Positions 7,527 through 17,080 of a DNA stretch of 64,000 nucleotides are shown one piece after another. The translations under genes were made by a program, and so were the position numbers. Below the pieces are notes generated by a model, which worked only from the letters and a program-made list of their open reading frames with translations, was not told the origin of the DNA and did no database searches. The stretch spans positions 1-64,000 of the forward strand of contig JAXLXI010000011.1 in the NCBI GenBank assembly GCA_046328035.1, read 5' to 3'. Numbering within the stretch: the stretch's first letter is position 1; every line of letters starts with the position of its first letter. Origin of the DNA: JBGASG01 sp046328035 (lineage in GTDB: Bacteria; Cyanobacteriota; Vampirovibrionia; Obscuribacterales; Obscuribacteraceae).

Positions 7527-8425
7527 TGCTAAGTATTGATGAAGCTTTTCGCAAATTCAAAAGTCGGTTAGAGCTCAACGAACGCGAACGGGATAATGCC
7601 GCCGCTCGCCATAAAGAAGTGCGAGAACACATGGACACCAAGTTCAAATCGCGGAACTTTTTGACCGGTTCCTACGCACGATGGACAAAGACTAAGCCGT
7701 TAAAAGATATCGATATATTCTTCGTCCTCGACGAATCAGAAAAGGAATATAGGAAGAAGGCACCGTCGGTGGTGATAGATGCCTTTTACGATCATCTGGT
7801 AGCAAAGTACGGCAATAACGCGGTCAGAAAGCAAGGACGCTCTGTCAACGTCGATTTTGGCGTTGTCGTCGATGCTGAAGACAACACCGACTATCGTGTA
7901 GTCAGCATCGATGCCGTACCAGCTTTCGCGTGCGATGGCGACTATGAGATACCGGACGTTGAACTTGGGAGATGGATAAAAACGAACCCAGAGATTCACA
8001 AAGACAAAGCTACTGCCGCCCACCAAGCCTATTCGAACGAATGGAAGGCAATCGTGCGCATGATCAAGTATTGGAACAACAATAAAAAGCATGGCGCAGA
8101 TAAGCCGATAAAGCCATCATTCCTAGTCGAAGTGATGGCGCTCGACTGCCTGCACGGCGATTTTTATGGGAAGTTTGACCGTGAGATGCAGTCGGTGTTC
8201 TCAACATTCGCGGATCGTATCTTCGACGAATGGCCGGATCCAGCAGGACTCGGACCAGCAGTAAGTGACGGAATGGATCAAGCACGCAAACAACGCGCAA
8301 AGCTATTGCTTCTGGCGGCTGCCGACGAAGCAACAAAAGCCATTGACCATGTTCGAAAAGGACGCAATGGTGACGCACTGAAGGCTTGGCGTGAGCTGTT
8401 CGGACCCAAGTTTCCGCTATCTTAA
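7526..8425 (+). CDS. CD-NTase (cyclic oligonucleotide synthase) of CBASS
   Basis: cGAS/DncV-like nucleotidyltransferase that makes the cyclic nucleotide second messenger when activated by the HORMA protein. The active-site pattern is complete: G48-S49 in FLTGSYARW, D61 and D63 in LKDIDIFFV, and a third acidic residue near 129 in VSIDAVPAF. A helical C-terminal domain follows. The ATG at 7526 is chosen because it overlaps the HORMA stop (TGATG), with GGAG nine bases upstream; a TTG at 7523 is the alternative. Since NucC is the effector, the product should be cyclic tri-AMP by family precedent. The clade was not assigned. Confidence 0.92.
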   Translation: MLSIDEAFRKFKSRLELNERERDNAAARHKEVREHMDTKFKSRNFLTGSYARWTKTKPLKDIDIFFVLDESEKEYRKKAPSVVIDAFYDHLVAKYGNNAVRKQGRSVNVDFGVVVDAEDNTDYRVVSIDAVPAFACDGDYEIPDVELGRWIKTNPEIHKDKATAAHQAYSNEWKAIVRMIKYWNNNKKHGADKPIKPSFLVEVMALDCLHGDFYGKFDREMQSVFSTFADRIFDEWPDPAGLGPAVSDGMDQARKQRAKLLLLAAADEATKAIDHVRKGRNGDALKAWRELFGPKFPLS

Positions 8426-8441
8426 TTAAGAGAGGTTAAAA

Positions 8442-9188
8442 ATGAAAGAAGAGTGGTCTCTACCTAAGCTCCTAGCCGGACTTCATGACGACATTCAGCA
8501 GCGGCTATCTATAGCGCGCACTTCATTTGCTCATCCAGGCACCAAGGGCGATGCCAGTGAATCGGTTTGGTTAGAACTGCTGCAGAAGTACTTACCTCAA
8601 CGCTATCAAGCCGACACGGCGCATGTCGTCGACAGCAAAGGTAAGTTCAGTGATCAGATTGATGTTGTTGTCTTCGACAGGCAGTACTCGCCTTTTATTT
8701 TTGATTTCCAGGGCAAGAAGATTGTGCCGGCAGAAAGTGTTTATGCTGTTTTCGAAGCCAAACAAACAATCGACAAAGACCTTGTAGAATACGCCCAGGC
8801 AAAGGTCGCAAGCGTTCGAGCACTGCATCGAACCAGCTTGCCTATACCACATGCGGGAGGGACCTACCCGCCAAAACCGCCGATTTATGTTTTAGGCGGA
8901 ATTCTGACTTTCGAAAGCGAATGGAATCCGGCGTTAGGCGATTCGCTGTTGAAGGTCCTCAATGCAGCCGATGACAAATCGCGCCTAGATCTTGGTTGTA
9001 TTGCGACTCACGGAATTTTTACCTATCAGGATGCCGCAAAATCATATGAGTTGATTCCTGAGAACAGACCGGCTACTTCATTTCTATTTGAGCTAATTGC
9101 ACGGCTACAGAGCAGCGCAACAGTTCCGATGATCGATATTAGAGCGTATGCCGCATGGCTCGCGCCCGAAGTGGAAGTTATGAAGTAA
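8442..9188 (+). CDS. nucC: NucC, cA3-activated DNA endonuclease effector
   Basis: Homotrimeric restriction-like endonuclease that, once bound to cyclic tri-AMP, forms hexamers and cuts double-stranded DNA to kill the infected cell. The catalytic set is D74 in SDQIDVVVFDRQ, then E105 and K107 in YAVFEAKQ, one residue offset from the numbering I recall for E. coli NucC (D73, E104, K106). Much of the sequence, including RQYSPFIF, RTSLPIPHAGGTYP and VPMIDI, matches the family closely. The start at 8442 follows AGAGG. The 248-residue length is normal. The gene ends the CBASS operon and overlaps the convergent gene by 11 bases. Confidence 0.96.
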   Translation: MKEEWSLPKLLAGLHDDIQQRLSIARTSFAHPGTKGDASESVWLELLQKYLPQRYQADTAHVVDSKGKFSDQIDVVVFDRQYSPFIFDFQGKKIVPAESVYAVFEAKQTIDKDLVEYAQAKVASVRALHRTSLPIPHAGGTYPPKPPIYVLGGILTFESEWNPALGDSLLKVLNAADDKSRLDLGCIATHGIFTYQDAAKSYELIPENRPATSFLFELIARLQSSATVPMIDIRAYAAWLAPEVEVMK

Positions 9189-9744
9189 TCACCGAACTTG
9201 ACAGCGATCTGTCAATGGTGGCCACTAATGAGGATATGATCGAGTCGCAGGCTGCGTAATTTACTCCTTCGACCCTAGGCGCGAATTCAAATTGTATGGT
9301 TGTAGAGCCAGGCGCTGTAGACTGGATGAAAATATCCGCAGCGACGAAGCGCTGTAGACGCTCCTTTCGTGTGCGGATTTGACCGCGGGCATCACCTTCG
9401 AAGTGTGTGTATTCATCCATGAATCGAAGATTTGCAGTGATTCTGCCCGACTGTGTATCTGCCGTTACGACGTTCCATTTATCGCCGTAATTGTAGGATG
9501 TCTCCGCTAGAATGTCGCGGATTTTAGCGAATGCGATCTTCGCTGGCACTGCGTATTCGCGAGGTTCTGGATGGAGAAACTTCGAGCGTTCTTCGCAAGC
9601 GCTCTTGAAGATTGGGTAGGCGGCTAAGATGCCGAGCACTAATCCAGGGATTACTCCTGCGCCTGCGTCATGCAAGCTTTCGCCGATGAATGCTCCGGTG
9701 AGAAGGAATACGAATATGCCGACTATGATTGCTACGATGGCCAT
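9178..9744 (-). CDS. Hypothetical membrane-anchored protein of the mobilisation operon
   Basis: Unknown 188-residue protein. Two hydrophobic segments at the N-terminus (MAIVAIIVGIFVFLLTGAFIG and GVIPGLVLGILAAYPIF) form a hairpin anchor. The remainder is soluble, about 125 residues ending in beta-rich sequence (TIQFEFAPRV). The start overlaps the end of the coupling-protein remnant, so it was part of that minus-strand operon. The overall design, membrane hairpin plus a small beta domain, resembles the C-terminal half of the J-domain protein at 23694-24785, but no homology is demonstrated. The 3' end overlaps nucC by 11 bases. Confidence 0.6.
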   Translation of the reverse strand: MAIVAIIVGIFVFLLTGAFIGESLHDAGAGVIPGLVLGILAAYPIFKSACEERSKFLHPEPREYAVPAKIAFAKIRDILAETSYNYGDKWNVVTADTQSGRITANLRFMDEYTHFEGDARGQIRTRKERLQRFVAADIFIQSTAPGSTTIQFEFAPRVEGVNYAACDSIISSLVATIDRSLSSSVITS

Positions 9745-10204
9745 ACGTCATCGACCTCCGGTGAGTCATGTTGTTGTGATTGATTGGTGTTGCTCTCGTG
9801 CAAGCGATCTTGCTTGCTGCGTTGATTGGAATTCCGCCTTCTATCGCTGCGGTTTCTGTCGCGATTTCGATTCTTGCCTTCCGGTTTACTTTCCGGTTCA
9901 GGCTCGGTCGTGGCTTGTCGATCTGTCGTTCGTCCTCGTCTACGGACGTACTCCGAGATTTCGTGAGGTTCTCGCTCAGGCGGCGGATAAGCAGTTGAAT
10001 GGTGATATGCGTTTGGTGCAGTGAGCGCCAGTTTGAGTGGCCATGTATCGTTTGTGAAAGTGATTACTTCGCCACTCAGATTGATCAGCTCATCCGGTGT
10101 TGCCAGCGATCTTCCTTGAATGAATTCCTGGACTCTGCCGGAATCGCTTACTGTGACCTCCTCGATGGTAGTTCTTCCGAGCGCTTCGCTAAGGGCTTTG
10201 GCCT
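9732..10204 (-). pseudogene. Type IV coupling protein, C-terminal fragment
   Basis: C-terminal piece of a TraD/TraG/VirD4-like coupling ATPase. It opens with KAKALSEALGRTTIEEVTV and contains GRSLATPDELINL, the typical C-terminal box of this family, then a hydrophilic Arg/Asn/Glu-rich tail. It is separated from the middle fragment by the IS21-like element. The open frame runs on to 10364, but the residues before KAKAL come from IS terminal repeats. It follows directly on the sequence ending FRQKNFREI at 12849, so the original junction can be rebuilt. Confidence 0.75.
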
Positions 10205-10319
10205 TGCATATTCGCAGCGAATTTGGCCGGGATTTCGCAACGAATCTGGCCACCGATTCGCATGAATTTGGCCGGCATTTCGCATTTAATCTGGCCGGGC
10301 ATTCGCATGAATCCGGCCG
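10205..10319. repeat. Left multiple terminal repeats of IS21-like element
   Basis: Five copies of a motif like TTCGCATGAATTTGGCC at a spacing of about 22-23 bases (10212, 10234, 10257, 10279, 10303). IS21 elements carry several transposase-binding repeats at each end. Confidence 0.75.
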
Positions 10320-10431
10320 CTTTGAATCAATGCGGCGCATAGCGATCGCATAGCCAGCAGTCAATCTCAGTGGACGAACTCAAAGAAGACTTCGATTCTT
10401 CTAGTCGCGACCGGCGAACAGGAGAATCGAA

Positions 10432-11930
10432 ATGCCCAGACCGAGGACGTCCATGCACGAGATCAGAGAAATTCTTCGGCTCTCCATTCAGCTGCAGCTG
10501 AGTGCAATGAGATCAGTCGCGCAACAGAGTAATGCGCGGAAAGTGCAGGACGTCATTCGTAGGGCTCGAGCAGCGAACGTCGAATGCCTTGCACGGATGA
10601 CGACACGGTGCTTTCGGACAGGCTCTATCCGCGCGCGCTGCAAATCCGAAGCAAGAACCGCCTGTGCCGAGCTGGGAAAAGATAGATGCTCAATTGAGAA
10701 GAAAGGGCGTCACCTTTTGCAGCTCCTCTGGCAAGAGTACGTTCGCGAACATACGGACGGGTATGAAAGCTATTCGCAATTCTGTCGTCGCTTTCGCCGC
10801 TGGCACGCAGCGCGATCTGGTCATGCGCCAGGAGCATCGCGCTGGCGAAAAGATGTTTGTGGATTTCGCTGACTAAAGTTCCACTGACGCTGATTTACCG
10901 GTGAAGTCGTTGACGTGCCTGTCTTCGTCGCCGTGTTCGGCGCAAGCAACTACTGCTACGCACAGGCTTGCCTCTGAGCAATTGCGTGACTGGCTCACCG
11001 TGCATATTCGTACGTTGCGATTCTTCGGTGGTGTTCCTCAATACGTCGTACCAGATAATTTGAAAAGCGCGGTCACCAAGGCGCGGCGATTCGATCCGCT
11101 ACTGAACAGAAGTTACCAGCGCCTGGCGGAACATTACGGGTTTGGCATTTTACCGGCCAGACCAATGCGTCCGAAGGACAAGCGCCAAAGTTGAGAAAGG
11201 AGTTCAAGTGGTGGAGCAATGGATACTAGCTCCCATGCGCGACATGACCTTCTTTACCCTCGACGAATAAACAAAGAAATTTTGCGGCGAGTTGAGGAGC
11301 TGAACGATGAGCCCTTTCAGAAGCTTTCTGGTTGTCGCCGGACATGGTTTGAGAACGTTGACGCGCCAGAACTGGAAGCCATTACCACAAGCAGATTTCA
11401 CGCTTGAGGAATGGGACCTATCGGTAAAGATCCTGAAGGATTACTTCCATTTCCGTGGATGGACATTTCTACTGAAAGCCGTATCGCCTTGTTGGCGAGA
11501 TCGTGGACATCAGATTGACCGACACAACAATCGAAGCCTTTTACAGAAACGGTCGTGTTGCGAGTCACATGCGAAACTGGGCAGAAGGACAGAAAACCAC
11601 TTCGAAGAACACATGCTCGCGCACGCGGCATACCAAGGCATGTCGCCTGAGAAGTTTCTTGAATGCGCGACAGCTGTCGGACCGTCAACAAACTCGTAAT
11701 CTCTGAAATCTTGCGGTCCAAGCCATACCCGCAGTTGTGTTTCGATCAGTGTTGGGGAATTCTGCGCTCACTTACCGGGAAGTTTGGCAATGAAGCCGTG
11801 GAGACGGCGTGCCGCCACGCCTTGCTGCTTAGCAGCCCAGGGCTATCGCGTTGTAAAAGCATTTTGGAGCGCGGCATCGAAAACTTGCCGAAGCAAATGC
11901 CACTCGAGTTGACGCGTGGCACATCCAAAC
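10432..11930 (+). pseudogene. istA-like transposase pseudogene
   Basis: IS21 transposase broken by several frameshifts. Recognisable pieces in order are an N-terminal helix-turn-helix region (MPRPRTSMHEIREILRL), LLWQEYVREHTDGYESYSQFC, MRQEHRAGEKMFVDFAD at the start of the DDE domain, FFGGVPQYVVPDNLKSAVTK, and a C-terminal CWGILRSL region ahead of SRCKSILERGIENLP. Each lies in a different frame from its neighbour, so no functional protein is made. Confidence 0.82.
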
Positions 11931-11966
11931 ATCCGAGGTCCAAATCAGTTCCAATAAGGAGGAAGC

Positions 11967-12725
11967 ATGCTAAATCATCCCACCCTAGACAAATTGCTCG
12001 AACTCAATCTGCTCGGAATGGCAGAAGCCTTCGGGCGCGGGCAAGCGCAACTGCCGGAGGCCGCAAAGCTCTCCTTCGACGAACGCTTTGGGCTGCTCGT
12101 GGACGCAGAATACAGTGATCGAGACAATGCCGCGTATACCAAACGCCTGAAGCCGCTAAGCTAAGACAAGCGCCTGCATTGAAGATCTGGACTTTGAACC
12201 ATCCCGCGGATTGGATCGAAAGCTGATCGCTCAGTTGTCCACTTGCACAGTTGATCAGAGAAGGATTGAATGTTCTCATCACCGGTAAGACCGGCGTCGG
12301 CAAAAGCTACGTTGCCTGCGCACTGGCTCAGAAAGCTTGCCGTATGGGCTTCAGCACACTCTACTTGAGAGCGCCACGATTCTTCCAGGATCTGACAGTG
12401 GCGCGAATCAAAGGAACCTACTCCCGACACCTCAACACATTTGGCAAAAACGGAGCTCATCATACTGGACGACTTCGCTCGTGCCGATCACAGAAGAGCG
12501 CAATGTCGCGATCTCCTGAAGTTACCGACGACCGCTATGGACGCAGCTCTCTCGTCATTGCGTCACAACTGCCAGTTAAATCCCTGGTACCAAACATTCG
12601 CGAACGAGACGTTGGCGGATGCAATTCTTGACCGCGTGGTACATGAATCATACAGGCTGGATCTGGGTGGTGGCACTCAACGCGATCCGGAACACAACCA
12701 GAAAAGAAAAGGAAACAAGACCTAA
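11967..12725 (+). pseudogene. istB-like ATPase pseudogene
   Basis: Helper ATPase of the IS21-like element. The start at 11967 has a strong AAGGAGG upstream. The N-terminal piece (MLNHPTLDKLLELNLLGMAE) is followed after frameshifts by Walker A GKTGVGKSYVACALAQKA, then in another frame by Walker B-like ELIILDDFA and a C-terminal ILDRVVHESYRLDL. At least two frameshifts separate the pieces. Confidence 0.82.
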
Positions 12726-12760
12726 ACGAGTCCACTGAGATGGGTACTGCTTTGCAGGCG

Positions 12761-12848
12761 GGCCAGATTAAATGCGAATGAGCGCTAAATTCACGCTATC
12801 AACCGCCAGATTCAATGCGAACAACCGCCAGATTCATGCGAATATGCA
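12761..12848. repeat. Right multiple terminal repeats of IS21-like element
   Basis: About four inverted copies of the left-end motif (for example GGCCAGATTAAATGCGAA at 12761 and CGCCAGATTCATGCGAA at 12825), one of them degenerate. They end at the tip at 12848. Confidence 0.72.
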
Positions 12849-13775
12849 GGATTTCGCGGAAGTTCTTCTGTCTGAAGTAGATTTGTGTTGCTGGTTGGTC
12901 GAAGATTATTTGCGCCTCCTTCTGCGAATAAACTCGTTCGAGTTGGAAATAGTTTTGAAAACCGAGTACGAGACTTTAGCTTTGCCTTCTCTTGACGATT
13001 GATAGAACATTCGCAATGTTCGCTATCTTTCCGAAGTTCGTGAATTGCCGAGGAAGAGAGACGTAGGATACTTCATGTCTGATTTGTTATCGAGCAGGAA
13101 ATCGAGCAAGAAGTTGACGAGCAGTGATCCGATTAACTTGCTGTCTCGTGACCGGCTTGGAATAGCGATGTAGAAGGTGAAGCTGTTTTGAGGGCTTCGA
13201 AATCTACATCGGTTCTTTCGGTCAGTGTTACGAGTTGATCAGTAATCCACGGATTGAGTTTCGTCATTAGCCCCGACAAGACGCCGAATCTGAAGTTCTC
13301 GAGGTTGACCCTAGCCACCCTTCAAACTCCATTTGTGCGAGGTCTGGAGGGGCTTCTGGCGAGTGCGTGGCGGACCTGGCTAATCCCCGATAACAAGAGC
13401 CAGCGGATCGCTCCTATATGTCCTATTTCTGGTTCGCTTGCCGCCGCATGCAGTATCAGTGAGACGAGCAATTGTTTTCGACCTGTCCCTTACGTCGGGT
13501 CAATTTTTGCCTCTTCACCGCTACCGTTCATGATGATCAGGTCAGCCAGCTTTTCAGCTTTGCTTTCTCCGCCGGTGATGCCATTTTGACGCGATCGATC
13601 GGGTTGATTCGTGTCGATGACATATCTGCTGGATTGAATGAGTAGATAGTGTGACTGGCTTGTTTGCGCCATCCTGCGGTCAGCGTGTATAGTTTGCCAG
13701 CCTCCCAACCAGGCGTAGCCTCGGTGACGATCATGTTGCTTCCGAGTCTTTCGATTAGGTTCGGAATGAAGAATC
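12849..13775 (-). pseudogene. Type IV coupling protein, middle fragment
   Basis: Middle section of the coupling ATPase. Reading the minus strand down from 13775 gives FIPNLIERLGSNMIVTEATP, then LYTLTAGWRKQASHTIYSFN with NPIDRV, then LSGLMTKLNPWITDQLVTL, and near 12850 the motif FGKIANIANVLSIV with a stop codon shortly after, LVLGFQNYFQLERVYSQKEA and FRQKNFREI. These are classic TraG/TraD-family segments. Frameshifts and at least one in-frame stop show decay beyond the two insertions. Confidence 0.8.
13768..13775. repeat. 8-bp target duplication, left copy
   Basis: GAAGAATC adjoins the left end of the IS66-like element. The same octamer adjoins the right end at 16515-16522. Eight bases is the usual duplication size for IS66. 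The two copies encode the same coupling-protein residues (FF). Confidence 0.75.
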
Positions 13776-13813
13776 GTAACCGTCCGCTGCTCTACGTCCT
13801 AGCGCAGCGAATG

Positions 13814-15366
13814 TCAATCTGATTTCCCAAGACGGTTACCACTGAAGGCGTGAGCCTTATGGTGGAGACCACCCCGAGGAAGAAGTTGTTGAAGCTCGTT
13901 CGTTTTCAGGCTATTGATGCGCGAGAGGACATCGGCATACCAATCGACCGGGTTGATGCCGTTGCGCTTGGCGGAAGCGATAAAGGAGAGATGGATGACA
14001 GTGAAGCTTTCGCGCCTTCGTCGGAGCCGGCGAAGAGGCTGTTTTTCCGCACCAGCACCCAGCATTTGATTGCGCGCTCACATTCGTTATTGTCAATCGC
14101 AATGTCGGATTTTTGAGAAACCGGTGAGCGCCAGCCAGTGATTCAATGTGTAGTTGATCGCCATGAGTTCATGGCTCGGATTGAGTTTGGTCCTCGCGCA
14201 CGAAATTATGGTGCGCAGCTGTTTGACGAGCGGCTTCGATTTTTTGCGCCGCACCGCCAGCCGGAACTCCTTCGGTTGATCTTTGATGTCCTTCTCGATC
14301 TTATACAGGTCTCGATAAATGTCGAGAACGGTGTTGCGAATATCCTCGCTATTGATTGGCGTCAAAGTATCTGCGCCTGAATGGGCACTACAACCAGCTT
14401 CAGTTCGCTGACCGTCTTCGGAACAGAGCGTCGAAACCTCCGGCAGCGTCAGCCTGAACGATGCCCTGGTAATCTTTGAGAAATTCAAGATTTCTGTCGA
14501 AGGACAGCGTTGTGAGTGCAGAGCGTCAGGGCCAGATCTTTGTGCTTGGAGTCACCGACGTAGGCAGTAATTTTGCCTTTGCGGATATTGCCCTTTGCGA
14601 GCGATCCTGAACTTTGATGACGGTTTCACCGTTCTGGAGATGGCAGATCTCTGAACAACCTCTTTGCGTCGTAGAGCAGGAGAGAGCGTTGGGCGTACGC
14701 ATCCGTCACGGTGAGCTGAATCGATATCGCGCTGTTTTTGCCAGATTTTTTGTTGTCGATTGTTGGGAAGTCCGTCGTCGAGTTTGCCGACAATAATTTC
14801 TCCCAAGAGGTGGTCCGGCATAGCTGCCGGGGATTGCGCAGGGCTTGTCTGCTGTGACGACGTACTGTCTGCACTTTGGGCAGGCTCGCGTCTCCTGGCT
14901 GTGCGCGAGGATCTCTTCGCGCCAGCGCTGACCATCTCGAGCTGATGCGTAATCGCGTTGCTGACAAAAACGGTGTCAACTTCGCAGCCGGGACAGATTT
15001 AATTCTTCCGGCTTGACGGTGTGCTGGACTGGTTCGTGGAAGTTTGCTGGCGTTGTCGAGAATATGTTTTATGCCGCCGGTCTTTTTCTTGTCGGTGTCG
15101 GCAGAGCGCTCAGATTTTGTGCGAGCAGTGGGCGAGGGTTATGCCGCTCCGTCTTTGGACCGAAGTCATTACGGTCTCGTTTCTTCTTCTGTTGAAGCAA
15201 TTTGTCCAGTTTGGACTGCACCTTCAACGAGAGGCGCGCAGCTCGGCATTGCCCCCGGTAGTTTGCTTAAGCTGCTCCTGCAGTTGCGAAACGCCCAGCT
15301 CGGCGATGATGCAGCGGCGGCAGCTGCGATTTTTTCTGAGGCGCTCGTTTTCGCTAGGTGATTTAG
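13814..15366 (-). pseudogene. IS66 tnpC-like transposase pseudogene
   Basis: Large IS66 transposase in fragments. Near 15350 the coiled N-terminus ENERLRKK is readable. At 14100-14490 there is VLDIYRDLYKIEKDIKDQ and a segment ending AINYTLNHWLAL, typical of the catalytic region. At 13814-14060 the C-terminal SAKRNGINPVDWYADVLSRI is followed by LQQLLP. The pieces lie in different frames with stops between them. Confidence 0.78.
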
Positions 15367-15376
15367 TAACGCAAAT

Positions 15377-15410
15377 ACCGGAGTGACACCGTATACGGTA
15401 CCACTCCGGT
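15377..15410. repeat. 34-bp near-perfect palindrome inside IS66-like element
   Basis: Arms ACCGGAGTG and CACTCCGGT flank a central perfect ACCGTATACGGT; only the two bases between arm and core mismatch. It lies between the tnpB and tnpC remnants. It could be a terminator-like hairpin or a protein site. Confidence 0.6.
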
Positions 15411-15466
15411 GGGTAAATGGCAGCCAGATTCAGTTGATCCAGCTTACACTACACGTGGTGGCGACA

Positions 15467-15961
15467 TTACCTGCCAGTGTCTGAAAAGGAGGTATTATGT
15501 TTTACTCCGCATTTCTCGAAAGTACCAGCCGGTGGCACTGGTCTGGATCGCTCACCGCATGGCGGGCACTTTTGGGGTGGTTTTTTGCTTTGATCCCGGG
15601 CTTTCTCTTCCGGTAGCGCTTCAATCTTTTTCACGGAATCGGTGTCAATGCCCTCCAGAAGCAGAAGAAGGTCGGATCTTTCCATCTCTAGAGCTTCATA
15701 CTCGCCGTTTACAAAGCGCACCCTCGGGGAAACGGAATGTTCCACCCCGAGGCGCTTGGCAAAGATGGCAAAGCCGTTCAGGTCCCACCAAAGAATTTGA
15801 TGAAGTCGCCGCGCCGACTGCGGAAGAGAAACAGCGAACCAGAAAATGGGTCTTGGTGCACCAGCGTTTGAACAAGCCCTGAACAGTCCGTCGAACGAAC
15901 GCCGCATGTCGACCGGCTTTGTGCAAACGAAAATCCGCACTGATGGCGACAAGTTGAACAC
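15467..15961 (-). pseudogene. IS66 tnpB-like (Orf2) pseudogene
   Basis: The start MFNLSPSVRIFVCTKPVDMR followed by RSFDGL is the standard N-terminus of the IS66 Orf2 protein. The expected continuation (HQDPFSGSLFLFRSRRGDFI) is present but in another frame, and the frame returns at FAKRLGVEHS. Two compensating frameshifts therefore break it, although a long open frame remains. Confidence 0.8.
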
Positions 15962-16440
15962 TACGATTTCTCCAATGTGGTGATTACCGAAGCGAGGAAG
16001 TCCGGAGAAGATCCTCCCGGTAGTCGAAGAGTGATACCACTGGGTAGAACGATCTCCAACACACCGTTGATGGCGGCAGGTCCTCTAACTCCAGTGTCGA
16101 CCAGCCTCACTTCCCGGAATTCGAACCCCAAATGGACCTCGCGTGGCTTGACGGACGGTCCGCGCGTCCTGCTTCGTCCCGTCCCAGGCGTTTGGTGCGA
16201 CGCTGAACTGATCCAGAGTGGATTTCGGTATTTGCAAGCCGCCCGACCTTCACGAAGGCGTAAGTCATACCTCCCCGTGCAACTCCAGATCGCCAACGTA
16301 TTAATAGAGACGCCATATTACTCGGCAGCTTCGTTCCGTGTCAGGAGCACGTCGCCGTCTTGGTGCTTATCTGGGCTTTTCTTGCTCGTGCCACGCATTG
16401 CCTGGCATACCAGTGCAGGCGCTCTTCGCAGCTTCAAACT
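15961..16440 (-). pseudogene. IS66 tnpA-region pseudogene with excisionase-like helix-turn-helix
   Basis: The C-terminal part INGVLEIVLPSGITLRL followed by a short Leu-rich end resembles IS66 TnpA. The N-terminal part reads LLTRNEAAE, a stop, YGVSINTLAIWSCTGRYDL, then after a frameshift FVKVGRLA and KYR. That is the same helix-turn-helix type as the intact proteins at 19346-19585 and 25572-25820. One stop and at least one frameshift inactivate it. Confidence 0.6.
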
Positions 16441-16514
16441 GGCAGCGCCGCATGTGCAATTAGCAAACCACGGCGACGCAAAATTGCCTACGACGTGGAC
16501 TACCGGACGCACAC

Positions 16515-16522
16515 GAAGAATC
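16515..16522. repeat. 8-bp target duplication, right copy
   Basis: GAAGAATC, identical to 13768-13775. It lies just after the Walker A region of the coupling-protein N-terminal fragment. Confidence 0.75.
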
Positions 16523-17075
16523 CGCGCGATTTGCCTACGCCCGTTCGACCGCAGACTATTGCGTGTGCGTTAGTCACCAGTTCTGGTACCAAGATGTACT
16601 CACCTTTCTGTGTTTTGCCGATGAGTAATCGGGTTGCATCCGGTTTCGCGGCTATGTATCCGGCGCGGCGAAGCTGTTGTTCGTCGCCCCATGAAGCTCC
16701 TCCGTGTAGGGTCGATTTCGCTTTGGTCGATGAGACATTCCTTGCTCGAATTGCATCGTCTTGAAGTTTCGCTATTACCTGTTTGCAGCGTTGCCGGCAA
16801 TCCTCCTCCGTGCCACCACCTTGCCGCTCCGAAATTTCAATTTCAACGAGTGAATTTCCCGCCGATTCCGACCATCTCAAAACGACCCGATATTCGTGGC
16901 GCCACCAGTCTCTTCCGACTTTTTCATCGAGCCGCTCGACCGCTAAGATTTGATCAAGCTGTTTACTTGCTCGTGAAACGTTGTATCCGAGCCTATCCAG
17001 GACATTGACTGCCAGGACGGGCAAATCTTTTGGCGTCGCATATACTACGCCAACATCGCTTGCGCTTGTTTGCAT
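16515..17075 (-). pseudogene. Type IV coupling protein, N-terminal fragment
   Basis: N-terminal piece of the TraD/TraG-type ATPase that would link the relaxosome to a secretion channel. It begins MQTSASDVGVVYATPKDLPV five bases after the relaxase stop and ends with ILVPELVTNAHAIVCGRTGV followed by GKSRGFF, the Walker A region, where the IS66-like element enters. The middle fragment resumes with FFIPNLIERL at 13775, so the target duplication explains the repeated FF. The element can no longer encode a functional coupling protein here. Confidence 0.8.
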
Positions 17076-17080
17076 TTTTC

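Larger units (their letters stand above)
10205..12848 (+). mobile_element. IS21-like insertion sequence, decayed
   Basis: Bounded by inverted TGCATATTCGCA (10205-10216) and TGCGAATATGCA (12837-12848). Inside are degenerate istA and istB genes in the usual order and strand. Multiple terminal repeats, typical of IS21, follow each tip: five on the left to 10319 and about four on the right from 12761. The element splits the coupling-protein gene. A clear target duplication could not be resolved at the tips. Confidence 0.8.
13776..16514 (-). mobile_element. IS66-like insertion sequence, decayed
   Basis: Flanked by 8-bp direct repeats. The ends form imperfect inverted repeats: 13776-13798 against the reverse complement of 16492-16514 match at about 16 of 23 positions and share CGTCCG and CACGTC/TACGTC. 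It contains degenerate tnpA, tnpB and tnpC in that order on the minus strand. It interrupts the coupling-protein gene right after its Walker A motif. Confidence 0.82.

Noticed and set aside
10205..10319. Five evenly spaced repeats resembling a short CRISPR or iteron array
   Set aside because: Inverted copies at the other end of the istA/istB pair identify them as IS21 terminal repeats.
10342..10349. GCGATCGC, the cyanobacterial HIP1 octamer
   Set aside because: This was the only copy I noticed, so it gives no evidence for HIP1 enrichment or lineage.
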